Below, one piece after another: positions 1 to 5,980 of a DNA stretch of 12,236 nt. How positions within the stretch are numbered: the first letter of the stretch is position 1; every line of letters starts with the position of its first letter. The stretch covers positions 1-12,236 of the forward strand of contig JAAZIL010000046.1 of the NCBI GenBank assembly GCA_012800885.1, in the 5' to 3' direction. The notes under the pieces were generated by a model. It saw nothing but the letters and a program-made list of their open reading frames with translations. It searched no databases and was not told where the DNA came from. The translations under genes and the position numbers were made by a program. The DNA comes from Candidatus Dojkabacteria bacterium. GTDB lineage: Bacteria; Patescibacteriota; Dojkabacteria; SC72.

Positions 1-1
1 C

Positions 2-667
2 TCTGATATGGATATTATGTTGGATAGGGCAGATATGATTAAGAGTGTAGGAGGTAGGTGGATGATGATGGATGTTGTTACAACAGGCTTTAGTGCAGTA
101 CAAACAGTTAGGAATCATAATCCTGGCTTAGCTATACATGCACATAGAGCTATGCATGGGCTTTTAGATAGAGAATCTGGACCAGGGGTGTATGATAAAG
201 GTAAAATCTTTAATTTCTCAATGTCAATGGTTGTTATTGCTAAGATAATGCGTTTGTTAGGTGTAGACTCTCTCCACGGTGGTGCTCCACTAACGAAGAT
301 GGAGAACTATGGAGAACCTGTACTAGTACAGCAAGCTTTGCAAGCAGATATTACGCCTCCTTCTACTATGACTCTTGGGCAGAAATGGTACAACACAAGA
401 GGGGTTTGGCATACTGCATCAGGAGGGTTACACCCTGGTACTGTTGGTGAGTCAATTAGACAATTAGGTGAGGATATTATTATCCAGAGTGGTGGTGGGT
501 TGTTGGGTCATCCTTGGGGTATTGAAGCGGGTGTAGAAGCAATGGTACAGGCAAGAGATATTGCTTTAAAGAGGGAAGATCTGAAGATTTGGATAAGAAA
601 GAATCCTGATACAGCTCTAGCTAAGGCTTCTTCATACTGGGGATTTGGTCCTACAATTGTATATTAA
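2..667 (+). CDS. rbcL: RuBisCO large subunit, form II/III- or III-like, C-terminal half (5' end outside window)
   Basis: This is the C-terminal half of ribulose-1,5-bisphosphate carboxylase/oxygenase, which adds CO2 to RuBP to give two 3-phosphoglycerates. The frame is open to the window edge, leaving 221 residues of a family usually well over 400 long. The carbamylated-lysine motif lies upstream and cannot be judged. Counting from the Met codon at base 8, visible active-site residues are His46-Arg47 (in AIHAHRAMHG; spinach His294/Arg295), His90 (His327), loop-6 Lys97 and Glu99 (Lys334/Glu336), Ser138-Gly-Gly (Ser379) and the phosphate-binding glycines 162-164 before LGHPWG. The AHRAMHG and ASGGLHPG segments fit the archaeal/CPR form III and II/III branch better than form I. 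Loop 6 is unusual: GGAPLTKMEN where the family usually has a GTxGxGKMEG-like stretch. In CPR such enzymes are thought to act in AMP/nucleoside salvage rather than the Calvin cycle, but no partner gene is visible here. The exact form is uncertain. Confidence 0.93.
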   Translation, partial: SDMDIMLDRADMIKSVGGRWMMMDVVTTGFSAVQTVRNHNPGLAIHAHRAMHGLLDRESGPGVYDKGKIFNFSMSMVVIAKIMRLLGVDSLHGGAPLTKMENYGEPVLVQQALQADITPPSTMTLGQKWYNTRGVWHTASGGLHPGTVGESIRQLGEDIIIQSGGGLLGHPWGIEAGVEAMVQARDIALKREDLKIWIRKNPDTALAKASSYWGFGPTIVY

Positions 668-686
668 TTCAAAAGTATTGTAGAAT
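657..686 (+). promoter_or_regulatory. Candidate proS promoter giving a leaderless mRNA
   Basis: A -10-like TAGAAT lies at 681-686, with a weak -35-like TTGTAT at 657-662 (18-bp spacer). Only 6 bp separate the -10 from the proS ATG at 693, so transcription would begin at or next to the start codon. No Shine-Dalgarno is present. The box sits in the 25-bp gap after RuBisCO, so read-through from rbcL is also possible. Confidence 0.35.
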
Positions 687-692
687 ATCTGC

Positions 693-2159
693 ATGTCAAA
701 GAGAGGAATAACTCCAAAAGAGAAAAATTACTCGCAGTGGTACTTAGATATTGTTGAGAGAGCACAGCTGGCTGAGGCATCAACTGTTCGTGGTTGTATG
801 GTGATAAAGCCTTACGGCTATGCTATATGGGAAAATATTCAGAGAGAATTAGATAAAAGGATAAAAGAATTAGGTGCTAGTAATGCCTATTTCCCTCTCT
901 TCATACCTATATCTTTTTTTTCAAAAGAAGCAGATCATATTAAGGGTTTTGCAAAAGAGAGTGCTGTTGTAACTCATTACAGATTAAAAGAGTCAGATGA
1001 TGGAAAGAGTATAGTGGTTGATCCAGAAGCAAAGTTAGAAGAAGAGTTAATAATTAGGCCAACATCTGAGACAGTAATGTATGATACTTTCTCAAGGTGG
1101 ATAAAATCGTGGAGAGATTTGCCATTAAAGATTAATCAGTGGGCAAATGTAGTTAGATGGGAGAAAAGAACAAGACCTTTTCTAAGAACAACAGAGTTTC
1201 TATGGCAAGAAGGACATACAGTACACAGTAGTCATAAGGAGGCTGAAAAGCAAGTTATTGATGCATTAAATATGTATGTTAGGTTCGCTAAAGAAATTTT
1301 AGCATTAGATACATACAGTGGTAGAAAGTCAGATTCTGAGAAATTTGCAGGAGCTGTTGATACCTATGGGGTAGAGGCACTGATGCAAGATGGCAAGGCA
1401 CTTCAATTCGGTACTTCACACGATTTAGGACAGAATTTTGCTAAGGTTTTTGATATAAAATATGTAAACAAAAAAGGAGAATTAGAATATCCTTGGCAAA
1501 CTAGTTGGGGTGTAAGTACAAGAATGGTGGGAGCTGTAATTATGTCTCATAGCGATAATTTAGGGCTAGTTTTACCTCCTATAATTGCTCCTATAAAGGT
1601 GGTGATTGTTCCTATATATTCTGAAGAGAATAAGGAGGAAGTTAATAGATATGCAACAGATGTTCTAACCAAACTTAATACTTTAATAGATGATGTAGAG
1701 TTAGATGATAGAGATTTTGTAACACCGGGATACAAGTATAATGAGTGGGAGAAAAAGGGTGTACCTATTAGAATAGAGATTGGTCAGAATGACATAGAGA
1801 AGAGTGTAGTAACCGTAGTAAGAAGAGATACAGGTGAGAAAACAGAGATTAACAAGGAGAATCTTGCATCTGAAGTCTCTAATATTCTGCTTGAGATTCA
1901 ACAGAACCTTCTAGATAGATCTCGTAATCTCATAGAGGAGCATACACATGAGGTATCTAGCTATAAAGAGTTTAAAGAGATAATAGGTAGTAAAAAAGGT
2001 TTTGTTAAAGCATATTGGTGTGGTAGTAAGGAGTGTGAGGATAATATAAAGTATGATACAAAAGCAACGAATAGATGTTTCTCAAAAGAGAGGAAAGGGA
2101 AGTGTGTATATTGTGGTAAAGAGAGTACGGAAGAGTGGGTATTTGCTATTGCATATTAG
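693..2159 (+). CDS. proS: Prolyl-tRNA synthetase, archaeal/eukaryotic type
   Basis: A class II aminoacyl-tRNA synthetase that charges tRNA-Pro with proline in the cytoplasm. The 488 residues match the short archaeal/eukaryotic (ProS type 3) architecture. It lacks the editing domain inserted between motifs 2 and 3 in the longer bacterial type. Visible landmarks are the RPTSET loop (122-127), motif 2 from RWEKRTRPFLRTTEF (155-169), motif 3 around GVSTRMVGA (273-281), then the anticodon-binding domain. The C-terminal zinc-binding domain carries Cys443, Cys448, Cys471 and Cys474, with a further Cys462. The protein ends in IAY, the terminal Tyr typical of this type. The ATG at 693 is chosen because the SKRGITPKE N-terminus is a normal beginning for this family and a -10-like box sits just before it. 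It follows RuBisCO by 25 bp and converges on uvrA. Confidence 0.97.
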   Translation: MSKRGITPKEKNYSQWYLDIVERAQLAEASTVRGCMVIKPYGYAIWENIQRELDKRIKELGASNAYFPLFIPISFFSKEADHIKGFAKESAVVTHYRLKESDDGKSIVVDPEAKLEEELIIRPTSETVMYDTFSRWIKSWRDLPLKINQWANVVRWEKRTRPFLRTTEFLWQEGHTVHSSHKEAEKQVIDALNMYVRFAKEILALDTYSGRKSDSEKFAGAVDTYGVEALMQDGKALQFGTSHDLGQNFAKVFDIKYVNKKGELEYPWQTSWGVSTRMVGAVIMSHSDNLGLVLPPIIAPIKVVIVPIYSEENKEEVNRYATDVLTKLNTLIDDVELDDRDFVTPGYKYNEWEKKGVPIRIEIGQNDIEKSVVTVVRRDTGEKTEINKENLASEVSNILLEIQQNLLDRSRNLIEEHTHEVSSYKEFKEIIGSKKGFVKAYWCGSKECEDNIKYDTKATNRCFSKERKGKCVYCGKESTEEWVFAIAY

Positions 2160-2216
2160 TGAAACATAGCGAATTTTCTTACCTTTGTAATTAGGTCTAC
2201 TGTATCAAGAGAGTGA

Positions 2217-2230
2217 ACTTTGCGCAAAGT
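2217..2230. repeat. Perfect 14-bp palindrome
   Basis: ACTTTGCGCAAAGT is its own reverse complement. It could fold as a 5-bp stem with a GCGC loop, or act as a dimeric protein-binding site. No T-run follows, so it is not a classical terminator. Confidence 0.6.
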
Positions 2231-2244
2231 AATATTGAACAGGG

Positions 2245-2255
2245 ACATTAAATGT
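2245..2255. repeat. Short palindrome ACATT-A-AATGT
   Basis: An 11-bp inverted repeat with a single central base, 14 bp after the 14-bp palindrome and in the same convergent gap. It is short enough to occur by chance in AT-rich DNA. It is noted because the two palindromes are neighbours. Confidence 0.4.
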
Positions 2256-2382
2256 TGTTAGCATAAAGGGGCTTGAGAATGTTTACTCTTTTTGTACCCT
2301 CCTCAATTACAGATGATAATCAGTGATTTAAAGAAATAGCTCTGGAAGTTTCACTATGTCTCTTCAAATTATTTATCTCTCC

Positions 2383-5241
2383 TTACAATTCCTTCTTGAG
2401 CCATTGGCCCGTGTAACTTGACTCACTGTTTTTGATATCTTCTACACTGCCTTGTGCAATTATTTCTCCTCCATGATCTCCGCCATCAGGACCTAGGTCA
2501 ATTATCCAATCTGCAAACTTTATAACATCTAGATTGTGCTCTACAATGACAACTGTATTACCCCTTGAAACCATATCTTTTAGTAGTATAAGTAGTTTGT
2601 CAGTATCATGGAAGTGTAATCCTGTAGTTGGTTCATCGAGAATATATATTGTATGTCCTCTAGTTTGTTTAGATAGCTCTTTTGCTAATTTGATTCTCTG
2701 AGATTCACCACCTGAGAGAGTTAGAGCAGACTGCCCAAGTCTTATATAATCGAGACCAACATCTTGTAGAACTTGAAGCTTCTTTTTCAGGATAGGTATA
2801 TCGTTAAAAAATATTAAAGCTTGGTTAACGGTCATATCTAATACATCAGATATGTTTTTCTCCTTATAGTCGATAGAGAGTACCTCTCTGTTATACCTTT
2901 TACCATCACATTCATCGCATGTAATATACATATCAGGTAGAAACTGCATTTCAACTTTGATTTGCCCATCTCCTTTACATTTTTCGCATCTTCCTCCTTT
3001 GACATTAAAACTAAACCTACCTGGCTTGTATCCTCTAGTCCTAGCCTCTGGGGTTTGTGCAAATAGTTCTCTTATATATGTAAAGATACCTGTATAGGTG
3101 GCAGGATTAGACTTCGGTGTTCTTCCTATTGGTTTCTGATCTATACCAATAACCTTATCAATATAGTCTAAACCATAGATTTCTGAATATTCACCCTCTA
3201 TCTGTCTACCGTTCATCTTCCTATTCATAAGAGCAGGGTAGAGAGTATCATTTATTAATGAGGATTTACCACTTCCAGAGACTCCTGTAATACATGTGAA
3301 TGTATTAAGTGGTATCTCTAATGTAATCTCTTTTAGATTGTTTGTTGTTACATCTGATAACACTATTTTTTCTTTTGAAGAGAGATCTAAGTTTAACTTA
3401 TGTTCTATATTCCTACCTACAACAAGGGATTTAGTTAGGTATTTAGCAGTAAGTGAATTAGAATGCTTAATATCTTTAAGAGTTCCTTGTGCGACTATCT
3501 TTCCTCCTTTTCTTCCTGCCTCTGGCCCTATATCTACAATCCAATCAGCTCTCTCTATCGTTTCTCTGTCATGTTCAACCACTATGACGGTGTTGCCACT
3601 ATCCCGTAGTGATTCAATTGAACGGAGTAATCTATCCAAATCTTTAGGATGTAAACCGATAGATGGTTCATCTAAAACATAGAGGACTCCTGTAAGCCCT
3701 GTGCCGATCTGAGAGGCCAATCTGATTCTCTGTGATTCTCCTCCAGATAGTGTATTTGCTTTTCTGGATAGTGTAATGTAATTAAGTCCGACATTAACAA
3801 GGAATTCAAGCCTTGTGTTAATCTCTTTGATGATAGGCTTGGCTATATCTTTCCTATTTCCTTGTAAGGAGAGATTAGTAAGATACTCTCTAAGTGTATC
3901 TATAGGCAAGGTTGTCATCTCAATAATATTGTATTTACCGATAGTAACAGCTAGGGAGTAAGGTTTAAGCCTATTACCGTTGCAACTGTCACAAATCATC
4001 TCTCTCATATATCTCTCTATCTCAGCTCTTCTGAACTCTGAATCAGTTTCTCTGTAGAGCCTTTTCATTTCCTCTGTTACACTCTCATACTTTACATCGT
4101 GTATTCTTTTTCTTCCGAACCTATTTGTATATTCAATAGTGTATGAGTCCTTAGTACCTTCTCCGAAGAATAGTAAGTTAAAAATCTCTTTAGGATATCT
4201 ACCTATAGGTGTTTCAAGATTAAAATTATGTTGTTTAGCTACACTTTCCAGTACCCTTGTTATCCATGAGTCTTTTGTTGTTTTATTACCCCAAGGGAAG
4301 ATACCGCCTTCTCTAATTGTTAAACTAGGATTGTATACCTTAGATATTTCGATCTCATTAATTACTCCTAAACCGGAACACTTGCTACAAGCTCCCTCTG
4401 GTGCATTGAAAGAGAAGGATGTAGGAGTAATTTTAGGATAAGAGATCTGACATCTAAAGCATGTGTTTTTCTCTGAAAAGAAGTACTCTTTATTACCAAT
4501 TACAATTTTTATCTCTCCGTCCGAGAGAGAGCTAGCTAGTTCCAGAGAGTCTATTAATCTCTTCTTAAATCCTTCCTTATCATCCTTAACCATGCCGTAA
4601 GTTAGCCTATCTATTATTAAGTCAATTGAATGTTTAACATTAGTATCCATATTAAGGTCCTCAATATCATCCAAATGATATATATCACCATCAATGTTTA
4701 CTCTTGCGAAACCTTTTGAGTGTAATTTTGAGAGTAGGGCCTTGTATTCACCTTTCCTGTTTTTGACTAATGGAGAGAGTATCTGAAAATTTGCCCTGTT
4801 TTTGTTAACTAGCTTTATTATTTGTTCTGTAATCTCTTGGATACTCTGTGAAGATATTATCTCTCCACATTTAGGGCAATGAGGTTGTCCAATATGTCCA
4901 AAAAGGAGTCTTAGATACCCATAGATCTCTGTAATTGTGCCTACTGTTGACCTAGGGTTTGTACCTGTTGTTTTCTGGTCAATTGATATCGCTGGAGGGA
5001 GACCTGTAATGAAGTCTACATCTGGTTTGTGCATAAGACCGAGGAACTGCCTAGCATAAGAGGATAGAGACTCAACATATCTTCTCTGTCCTTCTGCATA
5101 GAGGGTGTCAAAGGCTAATGAAGATTTACCACTTCCTGATACTCCAGTAAATACAATTATTTTGTTTTTAGGAATTTGAAGAGATACATCCTTAAGATTG
5201 TGTTCTCTCGCTCCTTTAATATCAATATATTCTCTGTTCAT
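2383..5241 (-). CDS. uvrA: UvrABC excinuclease ATPase subunit UvrA
   Basis: The damage-recognition ATPase of nucleotide excision repair. It dimerises, loads UvrB at lesions and acts in the cytoplasm. The 952 residues agree with the usual family length. Two ABC ATPase modules are visible, with Walker A GVSGSGKSS at about 33-41 and again near 653, and signature LSGGESQR near 498 and 840. The first zinc module has paired cysteines near 258-290 (CFRC, then CSKC before SGLG). The C-terminal zinc finger has CEKC near 752 and a matching CDEC about 25 residues later. An extra CPKCG near 127 is also common in UvrA. The MNREYIDIKGAREHNLK start is the standard N-terminus. An extended -10 box ends 10 bp before the ATG and there is no Shine-Dalgarno. 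It is convergent with proS and divergent from the cysteine-rich gene. uvrB and uvrC are not in the window. Confidence 0.98.
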   Translation of the reverse strand: MNREYIDIKGAREHNLKDVSLQIPKNKIIVFTGVSGSGKSSLAFDTLYAEGQRRYVESLSSYARQFLGLMHKPDVDFITGLPPAISIDQKTTGTNPRSTVGTITEIYGYLRLLFGHIGQPHCPKCGEIISSQSIQEITEQIIKLVNKNRANFQILSPLVKNRKGEYKALLSKLHSKGFARVNIDGDIYHLDDIEDLNMDTNVKHSIDLIIDRLTYGMVKDDKEGFKKRLIDSLELASSLSDGEIKIVIGNKEYFFSEKNTCFRCQISYPKITPTSFSFNAPEGACSKCSGLGVINEIEISKVYNPSLTIREGGIFPWGNKTTKDSWITRVLESVAKQHNFNLETPIGRYPKEIFNLLFFGEGTKDSYTIEYTNRFGRKRIHDVKYESVTEEMKRLYRETDSEFRRAEIERYMREMICDSCNGNRLKPYSLAVTIGKYNIIEMTTLPIDTLREYLTNLSLQGNRKDIAKPIIKEINTRLEFLVNVGLNYITLSRKANTLSGGESQRIRLASQIGTGLTGVLYVLDEPSIGLHPKDLDRLLRSIESLRDSGNTVIVVEHDRETIERADWIVDIGPEAGRKGGKIVAQGTLKDIKHSNSLTAKYLTKSLVVGRNIEHKLNLDLSSKEKIVLSDVTTNNLKEITLEIPLNTFTCITGVSGSGKSSLINDTLYPALMNRKMNGRQIEGEYSEIYGLDYIDKVIGIDQKPIGRTPKSNPATYTGIFTYIRELFAQTPEARTRGYKPGRFSFNVKGGRCEKCKGDGQIKVEMQFLPDMYITCDECDGKRYNREVLSIDYKEKNISDVLDMTVNQALIFFNDIPILKKKLQVLQDVGLDYIRLGQSALTLSGGESQRIKLAKELSKQTRGHTIYILDEPTTGLHFHDTDKLLILLKDMVSRGNTVVIVEHNLDVIKFADWIIDLGPDGGDHGGEIIAQGSVEDIKNSESSYTGQWLKKEL

Positions 5242-5251
5242 ACCGATTTAT

Positions 5252-5260
5252 ATTATACCA
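5252..5260 (-). promoter_or_regulatory. Extended -10 promoter for uvrA
   Basis: On the minus strand this reads TGGTATAAT, a perfect TATAAT with the TGn extension. It ends 10 bp before the uvrA ATG (5241), so the 5' leader would be only about 3-4 nt. I see no SOS (LexA-like) box in the short divergent region. Confidence 0.6.
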
Positions 5261-5319
5261 TAAGAAGTTTAAGATCTTCGTATTCATACAGTGGATATAT
5301 TGCAAGAGATAGAGGAAAT

Positions 5320-5328
5320 TGGTATAGT
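5320..5328 (+). promoter_or_regulatory. Candidate promoter for the cysteine-rich protein gene
   Basis: TGGTATAGT is an extended -10-like box 30 bp before the ATG at 5359, which would give a leader of about 24 nt. The AT-only stretch 5340-5358 contains other -10-like hexamers closer to the ATG (for example TATATA at 5349-5354), so the exact start is uncertain. No Shine-Dalgarno is present. Confidence 0.35.
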
Positions 5329-5358
5329 TTTTTTAAGAATATATTTTTTATATATATT

Positions 5359-5778
5359 ATGAAAGTTTGGAAAAAGCTATTTATATTTGTCTTTCCTCTT
5401 TTCCTTTTAGTTCTCTTTTTCTCTTGGCATGGAGTATATATTAATACCAGAATAGAGGAACATGGGTGTTCTTCAAGTTATCGAAGGTATGTGGTACCAC
5501 GTTTTTTATGCCAAAAAGTAACATCTAATCATTGTCCTACAACAGAATTTTACAAACTAAATGCAGAGAGAGAGACAGCTCTATGTTTATGTGATATATA
5601 CTTAGAAAGCCCAGATGAGGAGATAGCGAAGAGTATAGTGGGGAAATGTGATAAGGGTTGTCAGAGTATAATAATGAATATGAGTTTGTCATCTGGTGTA
5701 AGCAAGGATTCATTAGAGAATGCTGATTTCCTCTGTAAGAACAGAGAAGAAGTTTTTCCTCAGCTATATATTGATTAG
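5359..5778 (+). CDS. Small cysteine-rich secreted or membrane-anchored protein of unknown function
   Basis: I do not recognise this family. The 139-residue product begins MKVWKK, followed by a very hydrophobic stretch (about 7-22) that can act as a signal peptide or membrane anchor. The rest would therefore lie outside the cytoplasm. That part holds eight cysteines (37, 51, 59, 76, 78, 97, 101, 126), an even number consistent with four disulfides. No lipobox cysteine follows the hydrophobic core directly. The frame is open upstream to 5176, but that part overlaps the uvrA promoter and start antisense, so the ATG at 5359, which gives a clean lysine-plus-hydrophobic N-terminus, is preferred. 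It is divergent from uvrA and 98 bp before tRNA-Arg. A real gene is likely given the signal-like N-terminus and regular cysteines. Function is unknown. Confidence 0.7.
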   Translation: MKVWKKLFIFVFPLFLLVLFFSWHGVYINTRIEEHGCSSSYRRYVVPRFLCQKVTSNHCPTTEFYKLNAERETALCLCDIYLESPDEEIAKSIVGKCDKGCQSIIMNMSLSSGVSKDSLENADFLCKNREEVFPQLYID

Positions 5779-5835
5779 AGATCTTATTAACTAAGCCATT
5801 AGTGTTTTAGATAAAGGTGAAAATCTCTATTCTTC

Positions 5836-5863
5836 TTGATATAATGGTTGAAACTCATATACT
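5836..5863 (+). promoter_or_regulatory. tRNA-Arg promoter
   Basis: A -35-like TTGATA (5836-5841) and a -10-like TATACT (5858-5863) are separated by 16 bp. This places the transcription start about 7 nt before the mature tRNA. An overlapping extended -10, TGATATAAT (5837-5845), is an alternative. Confidence 0.5.
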
Positions 5864-5876
5864 TTATTTATACTAT

Positions 5877-5950
5877 GCACCCGTAGCTCAATAGGATAGA
5901 GCAACGCACTCCTAACGCGTAGGTTGTTGGTTCGATTCCGACCGGGTGCA
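5877..5950 (+). tRNA. tRNA-Arg (anticodon CCU)
   Basis: A 74-nt cloverleaf reads AGG codons. The acceptor stem GCACCCG/CGGGTGC (5877-5883 with 5943-5949) is perfect, with discriminator A at 5950. The D stem is GCTC/GAGC. The anticodon loop CTCCTAA (5909-5915) has CCT at 5911-5913. The variable loop is 5 nt, and the T stem GTTGG/CCGAC encloses TTCGATT. The CCA end is not encoded (GAC follows), so it must be added after transcription. The last pair of the anticodon stem is an A-C mismatch (5908 with 5916). Confidence 0.95.
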
Positions 5951-5968
5951 GACTTATTTAATTAGATA

Positions 5969-5974
5969 TATACT
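5969..5974 (+). promoter_or_regulatory. Candidate -10 box directly before the glycosyltransferase gene
   Basis: TATACT ends 6 bp before the ATG at 5981, the same spacing seen before proS. No good -35 is visible because that position falls in the tRNA 3' end, so co-transcription with tRNA-Arg is an alternative. Confidence 0.3.
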
Positions 5975-5980
5975 AGGTTG

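Larger units (their letters stand above)
2160..2382. other. Convergent intergenic gap between proS and uvrA
   Basis: A 223-bp gap between two stop codons. I see no convincing ORF, tRNA or canonical terminator (GC-rich stem plus T-run) on either strand. It does hold a perfect 14-bp palindrome and, 14 bp further on, a 5+1+5 palindrome, listed separately. A T-rich run CTCTTTTTG near 2285-2295 follows a weak, interrupted stem and could help end proS transcription, but the pairing is poor. Confidence 0.6.

Noticed and set aside
1547..1901. Two minus-strand open frames opposite proS, including a hydrophobic one
   Set aside because: They overlap each other and conserved ProRS sequence. The hydrophobic look comes from the antisense of a charged region.
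659..2159. C-terminal tyrosines of RuBisCO (IVY) and ProRS (IAY) as substrates of the MATCAP-like peptidase
   Set aside because: The terminal Tyr is a normal family trait of archaeal-type ProRS, and two of nine proteins ending in Tyr can be chance.
3296..4441. Open frames on the plus strand opposite uvrA (3296-3682, 4139-4441)
   Set aside because: Both are antisense shadows of conserved UvrA coding sequence, without a recognisable domain or promoter.
5176..5358. N-terminal extension of the cysteine-rich protein upstream to 5176
   Set aside because: It would run through the uvrA start and promoter. The ATG at 5359 gives a normal signal-anchor N-terminus.
5790..5808. Hairpin ACTAA-GCCA-TTAGT followed by GTTTT after the cysteine-rich gene, as a terminator
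   Set aside because: The stem is only five mostly A-T pairs and the T-run is four bases, too weak to call.
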